Source: Bacteroidota bacterium
GTDB lineage: Bacteria > Bacteroidota > Bacteroidia > NS11-12g > UBA9320
Assembly: GCA_013359235.1 (NCBI GenBank)
Contig: JABWCE010000006.1
Span: 86,030-150,029 of the forward strand
Reading direction: 5' to 3'
Length of the DNA stretch: 64,000 nt
The notes beneath the pieces are model-generated. The model searched no databases. It saw only the letters and a program-made list of their open reading frames with translations, and was not told the DNA's origin. Shown in pieces: positions 18,609 to 28,912 of this stretch. A program made the position numbers and the translations under genes. Each line of letters starts with the position of its first letter. The first letter of the stretch is position 1.

Positions 18609-21446
18609 ATGATTGGCAAAATATTTAGATTTTTTCACATCTTTTTAATTTTCATATCAAATTTTTGTTGTGCACAATATATACTTAAAGGGAAAGTAAG
18701 CGACAAAAAAAACGGAGAAGAACTACCCGGAGCTACAATCAAAATAAAAGGTACAAACATAGCAACAGCAACAGGAAACAATGGAAGTTTTACAATAGAA
18801 GTTGCAAAATTTCCGGTAACATTACAAGTAAAATATATAGGTTATGAAAACTTTGAACTAAAAATAAACAAATACACAAATAACATACTAAAAATAGAAC
18901 TTAAAGAAAAAGAAGCCGATTTGAAAGAAATAGAAATAAAATCAAGCCGCATTACCGAAAAAGAAAAGGAATCTCCCATTACAGTAGAATCAATGGGGAG
19001 CAAACAAATAAAAGAAGCTGCTGCAAGCACATTTTACGAAGGTTTGGGCAATATGAAAGGGGTTGATATTACAGCGGCAAGTTTAGGTTTTAGGGTTGTG
19101 AATACAAGAGGCTTTAACAGTACCAGCCCGGTGAGAAGTTTACAATTGATAGATGGGGTTGACAATCAATCTCCGGGGTTAAACTTTTCGCTTGGAAATT
19201 TTTTGGGAGCCTGCGAACTCGACTTGAAAAAGGTTGATATAATTTCGGGTGCAAGTTCAGCTTTTTATGGACCCAATGCTTTTAATGGGGTTATTAGTAT
19301 GGAATCAAAAAATCCGTTTGAATCAAAAGGTTTAACGATTCAAAGTAAGATTGGCGAAAGGCAATTGCGTGAGTTTTGTTTTAGACTTGCCCAAGTGATA
19401 AAAGGCAAAAACGGTAAAGAAAAATTAGCTTATAAAGTATGCTTTTTGGGTATGAGTGCTTATGACTGGGAAGCTAATAATTACAACCCATCGAGCGATT
19501 CGAAAAAAGGGCTTGGCAATCCCGGAAGATTTGATGCTATTAATATTTATGGTGATGAAGTAACTTCTTATGGCAACGATTATACCGATGCCGAGAGCCA
19601 AAGAAGCTACCCAGGTTTGGGAGTGATATACCGCGATGGATATTTTGAAAAAGATTTAGTTGATTACAATACTCACAACAACAAATTTAATCTTTCAATA
19701 CATTACAAAATAACGCCTAAAACCGAATTGATATACGCTTTTAATATGGGTGGAGGCACAACAGTATATCAAGGCGAAAACCGATACAGTTTAAAAAATA
19801 TAAGATTTTGGCAAAACAGAATAGAATGGCAACAAAAAGATAAATTTTTTATTAGAATTTATACTACAAACGAAGATGCAGGTGATTCTTATGACGCAGT
19901 ATTTACGGCAATGAGGCTAAACGATGCAATTGACAACAACGTGCATTGGTACGATACATACAGAACTTATTGGTCACACCCAATGTTTGGTTTCAAGGGT
20001 AAAGTGAAAGCCTTGCCCGGATATCCCGAATGGTATGTAGCCGATAGTATTTCAAAAGAAGAATGGGTTGAAAAAAAACTCACTCCATTTTTAGATTTTT
20101 ACAAAGATTCATTAATTAAATGGCATCAATTGTGTCTTAATAACCTAAACAGGTACAGCTATAATAAATACTCACCTGGTACAGAGAGGTTCGATTCTAT
20201 GTTTAATGATATAGTTACAAGAAAATTTAATGACCGTGGCACAAGATTTTATGATAGGTCGGCATTGTATAACATACAAGCTGAATATAAGTTTAAAACT
20301 AAACTTGGCGAAATTACTAATGGTATAAGCGGAAGAATGTACAGGCCAGACAGCCGTGGAACAATTTTCAGGGATACAGCGGGAAAAAAAATTACAAATT
20401 TTGAATTTGGAATTTATGCAGGTATTGATAAAAAATTTAATAACAACCATTGGAAAATAAACATTACAACAAGGCTTGACAAAAACGAAAACTTCAATTT
20501 TTTGTTTTCGCCGGCTGCTTCAATATTGTATTTACCTTTGAAAGAACATAATTTTAGATTTACAGTTTCAAGAGCTATAAGAAATCCTACACTTGCCGAC
20601 CAATATCTATATTATAATGTAGGTAGAGCAATACTTATTGGCAACCTCAATGGTTTTGATTCATTAATAACTATAGAATCAATAGATGAATGGAGAAAAA
20701 ATCTTGATGTTTCTAAAATTGTTTACAGAAAAGTTGATCCTATATCGCCCGAAAAAGTTTTAACTTTTGAATTGGGCTATAAAGCTGAACTTTTCAAATC
20801 ATTATTTTTAGATATGGGATATTATTACAGCGTATATACCGATTTTATCGGGTATAACATTGGTGCGGTTGCACATTTTGGTTTAGGGGGTTTTCCAGTT
20901 GGAGGGATTCAGGTATATCGGCTTGCCGCAAACTCTGCTGACAAAGTAAATACATCAGGTTTTAATTTTGGTTTTAGTTATTTTTTCAAAAAATACAGCT
21001 TTACAGGTAATTATTCAATAAACACTATAAATTTAAGAAATACCAACGACCCAATTGTTCCTGCATTTAATACTCCAAAAAACAAATTCAATTTAGGTTT
21101 TTCGGGCAGAGAATGTAAAATACCTTTTACAAAACTAAAAAATTTAGGCTTCGGTTTTAGTTATAAATGGATTGAAGGTTTTGAATTTACAGGTTCGCCA
21201 CAATTTACAGGTTATATAAGAAATTATGATATGTTTGATGCTCAATTGAATTATTACTTTCCCAAACAATTTCTTACTTTGAAAATTGGCGGTTCAAATC
21301 TATTGGGAATTGTACCTTTGTTCAGAAAAAATGAGAGCAACAAATTAAAAGCTGTTTTTAATAATTTGAACACTCAAGTATATGGAGGACCTTTTGTAGG
21401 TCGGCTTGCATATATTTCTATTTTATTTGAACTATCTTATAAATAA
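18609..21446 (+). CDS. TonB-dependent outer-membrane receptor with carboxypeptidase-like regulatory domain
   Basis: 945 residues from the ATG at 18609. The signal peptide ends near FCCAQ. A CarboxypepD_reg-like domain (YILKGKVSDKKNGEELPGATI, ~25-105), a plug domain (~115-235, including GVDITAASLGFRVVNTRGFN and SGASSAFYGPNAFNGVI) and a long beta-barrel follow, ending in an aromatic-rich strand (ISILFELSYK). Such receptors import large substrates with TonB energy. It is not SusC-length and has no SusD partner; the DUF4249 lipoprotein upstream is the likely accessory. A secreted esterase gene follows, hinting at an ester-containing or peptide substrate. Confidence 0.92.
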   Translation: MIGKIFRFFHIFLIFISNFCCAQYILKGKVSDKKNGEELPGATIKIKGTNIATATGNNGSFTIEVAKFPVTLQVKYIGYENFELKINKYTNNILKIELKEKEADLKEIEIKSSRITEKEKESPITVESMGSKQIKEAAASTFYEGLGNMKGVDITAASLGFRVVNTRGFNSTSPVRSLQLIDGVDNQSPGLNFSLGNFLGACELDLKKVDIISGASSAFYGPNAFNGVISMESKNPFESKGLTIQSKIGERQLREFCFRLAQVIKGKNGKEKLAYKVCFLGMSAYDWEANNYNPSSDSKKGLGNPGRFDAINIYGDEVTSYGNDYTDAESQRSYPGLGVIYRDGYFEKDLVDYNTHNNKFNLSIHYKITPKTELIYAFNMGGGTTVYQGENRYSLKNIRFWQNRIEWQQKDKFFIRIYTTNEDAGDSYDAVFTAMRLNDAIDNNVHWYDTYRTYWSHPMFGFKGKVKALPGYPEWYVADSISKEEWVEKKLTPFLDFYKDSLIKWHQLCLNNLNRYSYNKYSPGTERFDSMFNDIVTRKFNDRGTRFYDRSALYNIQAEYKFKTKLGEITNGISGRMYRPDSRGTIFRDTAGKKITNFEFGIYAGIDKKFNNNHWKINITTRLDKNENFNFLFSPAASILYLPLKEHNFRFTVSRAIRNPTLADQYLYYNVGRAILIGNLNGFDSLITIESIDEWRKNLDVSKIVYRKVDPISPEKVLTFELGYKAELFKSLFLDMGYYYSVYTDFIGYNIGAVAHFGLGGFPVGGIQVYRLAANSADKVNTSGFNFGFSYFFKKYSFTGNYSINTINLRNTNDPIVPAFNTPKNKFNLGFSGRECKIPFTKLKNLGFGFSYKWIEGFEFTGSPQFTGYIRNYDMFDAQLNYYFPKQFLTLKIGGSNLLGIVPLFRKNESNKLKAVFNNLNTQVYGGPFVGRLAYISILFELSYK

Positions 21447-21509
21447 TTTAAATTAACTATTGTTTTTCAATAAAATTTATATATAATTGCTCAATTAAAA
21501 TTTAAAAAA

Positions 21510-23204
21510 ATGAAAAAAATTACTCTATTTATCTTGTTAAGTTTCTTACTATTAGTATCGAGTGTAAAATCGCAAACTACTTATAGGTACAAAAACGAAG
21601 TATTTACTGATGCCCAGTTATCAATTGCTAAAAATATTACTTATGGTATAAATATAAACTGGCTAATTATCAATCAAACCGACCTTGGAACACCATCAAA
21701 TGCTCCACAAATCATTTCAGAATTAACATTTCTGAAAACGAAAGTTTTATCAGGGCAAGCAGCCTCAATTCCTTTAAAATATTTTTATCCTAAAACTACA
21801 CCTCCAGGCGATTCTACGATTTTAAAAGTAACACAATTAAAACTCGATGCATATATGCCGAGTTTAATGGTTGATACCGCTAAAAAACGCCCTGTAATAA
21901 TTTACTTACATACAGGAAATTTTTTACCTCCAGGAATTAACGGCAGCCCATGTGGAGCAAAAAATGACAGTGTAGCAGTTGATTTATGCAAAGCCTTTGC
22001 CAGACGCGGTTATGTAGTACTTTGTATTGATTATCGTTTGGGATGGAATCCTTTAGCATCTACTGTTGATGGTAGGCGTGCAGGTTTGTTAAATGCTGTT
22101 TATCGTTCAATACAAGATGTAAAAGAATGTGTAAGAGTAATAAAAAGCCCCAATATGTCTCCATACAAATTAGATACAGCTAATATTGCATTATTTGGCG
22201 AGGGGTCTGGAGCTTATTTGGCACATGCTTACAATACATTAGACAAATACCCTGAATTTATGGTATTGCCAAAATTTGCTGGCTATATTGATACTTCTAA
22301 AGTAGGGTATATTGATGGTACACATGGTCTTTTCAATCTTTATGCCAATAGCAAAGTAAATACTAAGATTAAAGTAATTGGAACAATTGGAGGAGCACTT
22401 GCCGATACTACATGGTTAGAAGCCGGTGATGCTCCAACTATATCTATGCAATGTGTTCGCGACCCCTTTGCACCATTCGGATACGGAATGGTAAAAGTTC
22501 CAAATTTAGGATTAGATGTTGTAGAGGTTGATGGAGCAAACAACACTATTGCAAGAGCTCAAAGATTGGGCAACAACAGTATATTTGCTACTGTTCCAAG
22601 TGGCGACCCATATACAATTAAAGCCAGATCACTTTATAATAAAACCGTAGATTACATTTATCCTGCTCCTGCTGATAAGATAACAATCAGAAATGGTGAA
22701 GGCATGTACCCGTTTTTATTGCCAAAAGCATCTTCTGTTGAAGCCAATCAAGCATCACCTTGGCAATGGTGGGATCCAAATTCTGCCGAAGCAAAATATA
22801 TTGTTCAAGCACCAAGTGTTACAGCACACATGGCTGCTTCAGCATCTAACAGCGATATGAGTAAATCAAAATCTCGTATTTATCAAGACACTATTCTTGG
22901 CTTTGTTTCACCAAGATTTGCTCTTGTAATGGGATATTTAACTGCTGCACAACTTAGTACTAAAGCACCAAAACTTGCCGAAGTAAAGATATATCCTAAT
23001 CCTGCCTCAAATAATGTAAATATTTCATATAGAGGAATTATAAATTACATTACAATTACTGATTTATCAGGCAAAACAGTTTATTCAACCAACGTAAACG
23101 ATAATTTTGTTTCAATATCAACACTTAGCCTAAAAACAGGGTTGTATCTTGTAAACATAAATACAAATGATGGTTCTGCAACCCAAAAGTTGTTGATTGA
23201 TTAG
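21510..23204 (+). CDS. Secreted alpha/beta-hydrolase (carboxylesterase-like) with T9SS type A signal
   Basis: 564 residues with a signal peptide (MKKITLFILLSFLLLVSSVKSQ). The hydrolase core has KRPVIIYLHTGNF as the oxyanion strand, YVVLCIDYRLGWN, and a nucleophile elbow GEGSG in IALFGEGSGAYLA. A long segment follows before a type A T9SS tail starting with VKIYPNPASNN and ending KLLID. It resembles BD-FAE-like esterases. It is secreted to the surface or medium and encoded just after the TonB receptor. The catalytic Asp and His were not assigned with certainty. Confidence 0.82.
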   Translation: MKKITLFILLSFLLLVSSVKSQTTYRYKNEVFTDAQLSIAKNITYGININWLIINQTDLGTPSNAPQIISELTFLKTKVLSGQAASIPLKYFYPKTTPPGDSTILKVTQLKLDAYMPSLMVDTAKKRPVIIYLHTGNFLPPGINGSPCGAKNDSVAVDLCKAFARRGYVVLCIDYRLGWNPLASTVDGRRAGLLNAVYRSIQDVKECVRVIKSPNMSPYKLDTANIALFGEGSGAYLAHAYNTLDKYPEFMVLPKFAGYIDTSKVGYIDGTHGLFNLYANSKVNTKIKVIGTIGGALADTTWLEAGDAPTISMQCVRDPFAPFGYGMVKVPNLGLDVVEVDGANNTIARAQRLGNNSIFATVPSGDPYTIKARSLYNKTVDYIYPAPADKITIRNGEGMYPFLLPKASSVEANQASPWQWWDPNSAEAKYIVQAPSVTAHMAASASNSDMSKSKSRIYQDTILGFVSPRFALVMGYLTAAQLSTKAPKLAEVKIYPNPASNNVNISYRGIINYITITDLSGKTVYSTNVNDNFVSISTLSLKTGLYLVNINTNDGSATQKLLID

Positions 23205-23219
23205 ATATTTTTCTTTATT

Positions 23220-23261
23220 AATAAAAGAGGTCTTTTGTAATTACAAAAGACCTCTTTTATT
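23220..23261. terminator. Long palindromic rho-independent terminator
   Basis: A 42-base perfect palindrome (21-base arms, no spacer) centred between 23240 and 23241 includes AAAAGAGGTC and its complement with flanking A/T. It follows the esterase stop by 15 bases and precedes the sulfatase gene. Confidence 0.8.
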
Positions 23262-23296
23262 TTACGGCAATATTCAGTTAGTTTTGCTATCTGTAT

Positions 23297-25159
23297 ATGA
23301 AAGATTTTATCAAATATTCAGCAAAGCAATATTTTTTTTGGTTTTTTTATTTTGTTGTTTTACAAATTGCTTTTGTATTGTTTTTTAAAAATGAACTTAG
23401 AAATGTACCAACATTGCATGTATTAAATACCTTTTTGAATGGTTTGAGTTTAAATTTTTCAGCATCTGCCTATCTTTCAGTATTATCAATTTCAATTTAT
23501 TTTAGTTCAGTTTTTATTCAAAAAAGCAAAACTCTTCAAAATATCAACACATTTTATTTGATAGTTGCACTAATTATATGTACTCTTATTTACACTGTAG
23601 ATTTCAGCCTGTATCAAAGTTGGGGGACAAAAATCAACGGCAAAGCCTTATGGTATTTGCAATTTTCGGATAGTACAAATACAGTAAAAGGTGATTGGGG
23701 CTTTGTAAAATATTTTTTGGTTTTATTTACAGTTTCTTTGATTTTTGGTTATGTATTTTTCAAAAAATTAAAAAATTTTAAACCAATAAAGGCAAAATTT
23801 GTTAAATTATTTCCTGTTTATTTTATAGTTTTATTACTTTTGTTTTATGCTTTAAGAGGCGGATTAACAGGAAGACCGATTGATAAAGGCAATAGTTTTT
23901 ATTCAAAATATTCATCTCTGAATTATGCAGCAGTAAATGGTTTCTGGAATTTTTTCGATATTGTTTCAAATTTAAAAAAACCATCAAAACCTTATAATTT
24001 TTTTAATGAAACAGAACTTGAAAACTTTAAAAATTTCTTTAATCAAAAAAAATCAGATTCATTAAATTTTAAACTCAGCAATATCCAAAAACCAAATATA
24101 ATTTTTATATTTCTCGAAAGTTGGAGTGCCGATGTAGTTGGGTGCTTGGGTGGCGAAAGCGGTATAACACCATGCTTTGATAAATTGAAAAATGAAGGAA
24201 TACTATTCAAAAATTTTTACAGTACAGGCTTTAGAACAGAACAAGGTTTAATGGCTTCATTAAGTGGTTTTCCGGCTCAAGCACAAACATACCCTATGCT
24301 TGATTTTGATAGATTTGATAATTATCCAAACATAATAAAATCACTTAGTAAAATCGGCTATTTTACATCGTACTTTACAGGCGGAAATCCACATTTTGCA
24401 AATACTGATGTATATCTTATTTCGGCAGGTATTGATAAAATCAATAAAGATTTACTTGGTAGAGCAAAGAAAAGATCAGCATGGGGTGCTTATGACCAAG
24501 AGTCTTTTGAATATTTATTAAATGGACTATCAAAACAACATCAACCATTTTTTTCTACAATGGTAACTATTACCAGCCATGAATGGTTTGAAGCCGATGT
24601 ACCGCAAATTTTCAAAGACAAAGACCCTGTTGCGGCAAGGTATAAAAACACTGTACATTATACCGATAGTTGCCTTTACGATTTTATAACCAAAAGCAAA
24701 AAATACAACTGGTTTAAAAATTCATTAATATTTATTATGGCAGACCATGCCTGCTCATATCCTTTGCATCATAATTTTAATAACCCTAAAAGATACCATA
24801 TCCCATTTTTAATAACCGGAGGAGCATTGAAACCCCAATTTAAAAACACAATAAATAATGCTTTTGGCGGACATCTTACAATACCTTCAATATTATGCAA
24901 CGAGGTAAACTTAGATGATTCGGTTTTTATGTTTTCAAAAAATATGATAACCGACAGTTTAAATTCATTTTCATATTTCACTTATGATCATGGGTTTGGT
25001 TTGATGCAAGGCTCTGGTGCAGTAGTTTGGGATCAAAACCTAAAAAAATTAATTTACAGCAACGGAAACAAAGAAAAAAATAAAACCTTACTAAAAACCG
25101 GTAAATTTATTTTACAATATTCTGCAAAACTCAAAGATGAATATCAAATTAAAAAATAA
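23297..25159 (+). CDS. LTA synthase family membrane sulfatase-fold protein
   Basis: 620 residues: five hydrophobic segments in the first ~210 residues, then a periplasmic alkaline phosphatase/sulfatase fold. Metal-site motifs are IFLESWSADVVG, the catalytic Thr in FYSTGFRTEQG, a WGAYDQESF block and MADHACSYPLHHN. Members transfer phosphoglycerol or phosphoethanolamine from lipids to glycans or are phosphatases. In a Gram-negative bacterium without lipoteichoic acid the acceptor is unknown, possibly LPS or a periplasmic glucan. Confidence 0.88.
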   Translation: MKDFIKYSAKQYFFWFFYFVVLQIAFVLFFKNELRNVPTLHVLNTFLNGLSLNFSASAYLSVLSISIYFSSVFIQKSKTLQNINTFYLIVALIICTLIYTVDFSLYQSWGTKINGKALWYLQFSDSTNTVKGDWGFVKYFLVLFTVSLIFGYVFFKKLKNFKPIKAKFVKLFPVYFIVLLLLFYALRGGLTGRPIDKGNSFYSKYSSLNYAAVNGFWNFFDIVSNLKKPSKPYNFFNETELENFKNFFNQKKSDSLNFKLSNIQKPNIIFIFLESWSADVVGCLGGESGITPCFDKLKNEGILFKNFYSTGFRTEQGLMASLSGFPAQAQTYPMLDFDRFDNYPNIIKSLSKIGYFTSYFTGGNPHFANTDVYLISAGIDKINKDLLGRAKKRSAWGAYDQESFEYLLNGLSKQHQPFFSTMVTITSHEWFEADVPQIFKDKDPVAARYKNTVHYTDSCLYDFITKSKKYNWFKNSLIFIMADHACSYPLHHNFNNPKRYHIPFLITGGALKPQFKNTINNAFGGHLTIPSILCNEVNLDDSVFMFSKNMITDSLNSFSYFTYDHGFGLMQGSGAVVWDQNLKKLIYSNGNKEKNKTLLKTGKFILQYSAKLKDEYQIKK

Positions 25160-25176
25160 GGAAATTTTCTAATTAT

Positions 25177-25401
25177 TTATCTGTGTTTACGTTTGGGTTT
25201 AAATGGGCTTGGATGTGTTTTTCGGGTACTGAACCTAAAAATTGAATAAATAGGGCAAAAATTAATCATCGCAGTAATTAATACAATTGCCGAAACAATC
25301 AAAAACCAATAAATAGCAGTGAAATAGCCAATAATTGCAAAAGATATGCTTATTGTTATTCTTATAAGTTTATCACCCTGACTCATATTAGATTTTACCA
25401 T
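25177..25401 (-). CDS. DUF2892 small membrane protein
   Basis: 74 residues with a pair of transmembrane segments (about 20-55) and the family pattern: a short N-terminus before LIRI, then 'AMINFCPIYSIF'. The tail is basic. An ATG five codons downstream (MSQGDKLIRI) is an equally good start. DUF2892 domains often accompany rhodanese or thiol-related proteins, but no such gene is adjacent. It lies 33 bases after dgkA on the same strand. Confidence 0.8.
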   Translation of the reverse strand: MVKSNMSQGDKLIRITISISFAIIGYFTAIYWFLIVSAIVLITAMINFCPIYSIFRFSTRKTHPSPFKPKRKHR

Positions 25402-25434
25402 TTTCTATAAATTTTTCTAACAAAAATAGAATTT

Positions 25435-25797
25435 TTATATTTTAAAAAACACAAATAATTTAGGTAGAAATATAATTAAACCAACAACTAAGCTCGTAAA
25501 ACCAACAATAAGTACTGCTGCTGCAGCCAAATCTTTAATAACTTTTATTTTCATATTAGTTTGAGGGTTTACAATATCGCAGAGATACTCAATTGATGTA
25601 TTTAAAATTTCAAAACCTAAAACAATTGAAATACAAATTGAAAGTAATGCCCATTCAATAGTATTTACTTCAAAAAAATACCCTAAAGATATTGTAATTA
25701 TTGCACAAACAAGCTGAATTTTGAAATTGCGTTGTGTTAAAATCATATACTTTAACCCATTAAAAGCAAATTTTGCCGATTTGTAAAATCTTTTCAT
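25435..25797 (-). CDS. dgkA: Diacylglycerol/undecaprenol kinase family protein
   Basis: 120 residues with three transmembrane helices, the usual size. The active-site helix GFEILNTSIEYLCD carries the conserved Glu and Asn residues and KDLAAAAVLI contains the conserved Asp-Ala-Ala. These enzymes phosphorylate lipid alcohols (diacylglycerol or undecaprenol) in the inner membrane. The N-terminus with FAFNGLKYMILTQRNFKIQL is more like the Gram-positive/Bacteroidota undecaprenol kinase branch than E. coli DgkA, so undecaprenol is the likelier substrate. Confidence 0.93.
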   Translation of the reverse strand: MKRFYKSAKFAFNGLKYMILTQRNFKIQLVCAIITISLGYFFEVNTIEWALLSICISIVLGFEILNTSIEYLCDIVNPQTNMKIKVIKDLAAAAVLIVGFTSLVVGLIIFLPKLFVFFKI

Positions 25798-25900
25798 TAG
25801 TTCAAATTAATAAAAAATTTCATTTAAAAATCAAATTATTGAATAATAAGATTTGAAAAATGATAAATTTAGCCCGAAATTGCATAAAATTTTAAAAAAT

Positions 25901-27523
25901 ATGAATTTGAAATCTAATTTGTTTATCCCTGTAAGTTTGATTATTCTGTTTTTCAGTTCTTGCACACCCGAAGAATTAAATACTTCAGGTTTTGTTATTG
26001 ACGACCTAAGTCCTGAGTATGCTGTACCCATTGTAAATTCAGACCTTACACTCGACAATATTGTATCTAACTCTGAAAATGGATACATAAGAAAATACAA
26101 TGACGGATTTGTATCGCTAATGTATAGAGGTAGTATGAGTTCGCAAACAGCAGAAGAATTGATAAAAATAAACAATCAAAATTATATTAAAACCATAACC
26201 TTGAACAGCACTCAGGCAAATGCCCTTATGAATGGACAGCAACAAGTAATTGATTTACAAACAATACAAGCATTTGATGCAGGAAGTATAGAAATAGACT
26301 CTATTTGGCTTAAAGCAGGAACTTTTGCAAGTCAAATTACAAGTACAATTAAAACTGGAGGTAGTTTAAAAGTTATAATAGCTGATGCCAAGAAAAACGG
26401 AAATACTCTTATAGCCGACATTCCATTTACATACAATGGCTCAATACCGGTAAATGAAGCAAAATACCTTCCGCTTGTAGGTCACCATTGGGATATGAGC
26501 ACAGGAATACAGGGATATAACGAAATTAGAATAAACTATACATTGGTTTTAAACCCAACAACAGAAACAATTAATGCTGGCGACGAAATGCAAATTTCAA
26601 CTTCGTTTCAAGGCATAAACTTCAGCCGCTTATATGGCTACATCGGTAAAATAGATTTACTTGACATACGAGATACAATAGATTTATCAATTTTTGACAA
26701 TTCAAAAACAGGGCAATTTTCGATAGACGATGCTATAATAAAAATTAAATCTGGTAATTCGTTTGGAGCAGAAATAAGTTCAGGTTTTACAAAACTCGAA
26801 GGATATACAAAGGGTGCCGGAAATTACAACATTACCAACCCTCCAAACCCAATGCCTTTTAATATGCCAACCATTAATAATATTGGAATAATGGCTTACG
26901 ATTCGGCACAAATTGATAAATCAAATTCAAATGTACCGCAAGTTATTAATCAAAAACCCAAACAATTAATTTATCAGGCATTCATAAAGCTTAACCCCAA
27001 TGGAAAAACTATGAGAAATTACATTGCCGACAAAAGCAAAATAAAATTAGATATTGAAATTGAATTGCCACTATATGGTACTGTAAAAAATTTAGTAATG
27101 GAATCAGAAAGTGAAGCAGAACTTGAAATGCCCGAAAACGATGATTTTATTGAAAATCTAATGATAAGATTTATTGCTAAAAACGGCTTCCCGATTGATC
27201 TTAGCACCCAGGTTTATCTTGTTGATTCATTTAATGTAGTTTTCGATTCGCTTTTTACTGATTTGTCATACAAATTTCTTGAATCTGCACAAGTTGGGGT
27301 TGATGGCAAAGTTTCTGCACCTACTTCAAAAACTACAGATATAATGCTAACCAACGAAAGAGCCAAACGGCTTGGCAGGCTAAAAAACATTAGAATAAGA
27401 GCAGAAGTGGCAACTCTAAATAATGGAGGCTTGTACCCAAGCGTAAAGCTTTATGCAAATTACGTTTTAGGAATAAAAATAGGTATTAAAACAAAACTGA
27501 ACATTAAACTTAAAGAACTCTAA
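25901..27523 (+). CDS. Large lipoprotein of unknown function
   Basis: 540 residues from the ATG at 25901; the TTG at 25853 would place the lipoprotein signal internally. The lipobox is FFSSC followed by TPEEL. The mature protein looks all-beta, with strands such as YAVPIVNSDLTLDNIV near the N-terminus, a pattern seen in Bacteroidota proteins of unknown function encoded before DUF5723 proteins. Its stop is four bases before the DUF5723 gene, so the two form an operon and may act together at the outer membrane. Confidence 0.75.
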   Translation: MNLKSNLFIPVSLIILFFSSCTPEELNTSGFVIDDLSPEYAVPIVNSDLTLDNIVSNSENGYIRKYNDGFVSLMYRGSMSSQTAEELIKINNQNYIKTITLNSTQANALMNGQQQVIDLQTIQAFDAGSIEIDSIWLKAGTFASQITSTIKTGGSLKVIIADAKKNGNTLIADIPFTYNGSIPVNEAKYLPLVGHHWDMSTGIQGYNEIRINYTLVLNPTTETINAGDEMQISTSFQGINFSRLYGYIGKIDLLDIRDTIDLSIFDNSKTGQFSIDDAIIKIKSGNSFGAEISSGFTKLEGYTKGAGNYNITNPPNPMPFNMPTINNIGIMAYDSAQIDKSNSNVPQVINQKPKQLIYQAFIKLNPNGKTMRNYIADKSKIKLDIEIELPLYGTVKNLVMESESEAELEMPENDDFIENLMIRFIAKNGFPIDLSTQVYLVDSFNVVFDSLFTDLSYKFLESAQVGVDGKVSAPTSKTTDIMLTNERAKRLGRLKNIRIRAEVATLNNGGLYPSVKLYANYVLGIKIGIKTKLNIKLKEL

Positions 27524-27527
27524 AAAA

Positions 27528-28910
27528 ATGAAAAAAATCATAACATTTATATTAACTATTTCAACTTTTCAACTTTTTGCACAGCATAACCTTACTATGT
27601 ACAATATGCACACTTTACCTCAAAGAATAAGCGTAAATCCTGCACAAATAGTTGATTCGCGTTTTTTTATTGGAATTCCAGGTTTGACTTCTTTTCATTT
27701 TTTATATGGAAATAATGGCTTTAAACTCAAAAATCTCATAAGTGTTGACGACTCGAACAGGTTGCTCATTAAACCAAAAGATTTTTACAATGCCCTAAAT
27801 AATGATAATATTATAAACTTAAGCAGCAGTATTGATGTTTTTTATATGGGATTTAAACTTCGCAAAAACTACTTTACTATTGGCGTTAGCGAAAAAATAA
27901 AATCACAAGTAGTTTTTCCAAAAGATTTATTGGGTTTGCTTATCATAGGAAATGCAGGACAAAACATCGGTAAAGACCTTAATTTTAACCTTGCATACGA
28001 CCTCATGATTTATAACGACATCAGTTTATCATATTCGAGAGAACTAATGAAAAAGAAACTCAGATTAGGTGCAAAATTATCATACCTTAATGGAGCCTTC
28101 AATTTGAATACTGAAAAAAGCGATTTAGTTTTTAATACCAATCAAGACGATTTCCATTATACAATTAGAAATAATATAAAGTTTAACACATCAAATGTTA
28201 TAGATACTTTGAATGAAAATTTTGAATTTGATGACAGCAAAAATTACAAAACGCTTTTGAATAGAAATCGCGGTATGGGTTTTAGTTTTGGTGCAGTATA
28301 TACAGTTTTTCCAAAATTAACATTAAATGCAAGTGTGGTTGATGTAGGCTATATTGACTGGAAAGATAATGTGATTAATTACAGCACGACAAATCCAAAC
28401 AAAAACATAGAATTTTATGGCTTAGACATGAATTCAATCTTTGTAGATTCTGCTGATTATAATGAATCTGTAGATAAACTTTTAGATACACTAAAAGAAA
28501 AATTTGATATGACAAAAACCTATAAGGGATATAGAACAAAATTACCTTCTACATTTTACTTTGGTGGTAATTTTTGGGTGACCAAACGCCACAATTTCGG
28601 AGCATTGTTTTATGGAAATTACTATCAGAAAAAACTTAATCCCGCTATAACACTTTCGTACAATGGCAAACTTACAAGAGCTTTTGGCATTTCGGTAAGT
28701 TACTCAATGATTAACAAAACATTTACTAATGGCGGACTTGGATTTACACTAAATGGCGGTCCGTTTCAGTTTTATATGATTTCTGATAATGTTTTAGGAA
28801 TGATAAAATACAGAGATACAAAAACAATAGATTTAAGATTCGGTATAAATCTCACATTTTTTAGAAAAGATAAACTATCAGGGTTATCGGGCAAAGGGCT
28901 TAAAAAATAG
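27528..28910 (+). CDS. DUF5723 family outer-membrane protein
   Basis: 460 residues with a signal peptide ending at LFAQ. After it comes the family start 'NLTMYNMHTLPQRISVNPAQIVDSRFFIGIPG', then amphipathic strands through the length (for example GFSFGAVYTVFPKLTLNASVVDVG), consistent with a beta-barrel of the PorP/FadL-like type. It is likely co-expressed with the lipoprotein upstream. Function unknown. It ends two bases before the convergent rhomboid gene. Confidence 0.82.
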   Translation: MKKIITFILTISTFQLFAQHNLTMYNMHTLPQRISVNPAQIVDSRFFIGIPGLTSFHFLYGNNGFKLKNLISVDDSNRLLIKPKDFYNALNNDNIINLSSSIDVFYMGFKLRKNYFTIGVSEKIKSQVVFPKDLLGLLIIGNAGQNIGKDLNFNLAYDLMIYNDISLSYSRELMKKKLRLGAKLSYLNGAFNLNTEKSDLVFNTNQDDFHYTIRNNIKFNTSNVIDTLNENFEFDDSKNYKTLLNRNRGMGFSFGAVYTVFPKLTLNASVVDVGYIDWKDNVINYSTTNPNKNIEFYGLDMNSIFVDSADYNESVDKLLDTLKEKFDMTKTYKGYRTKLPSTFYFGGNFWVTKRHNFGALFYGNYYQKKLNPAITLSYNGKLTRAFGISVSYSMINKTFTNGGLGFTLNGGPFQFYMISDNVLGMIKYRDTKTIDLRFGINLTFFRKDKLSGLSGKGLKK

Positions 28911-28912
28911 AT

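Noticed and set aside
23197..23388. Open frame of 63 residues before the sulfatase gene
   Set aside because: It overlaps the terminator palindrome and the start of the sulfatase gene in another frame and has no coherent protein pattern.
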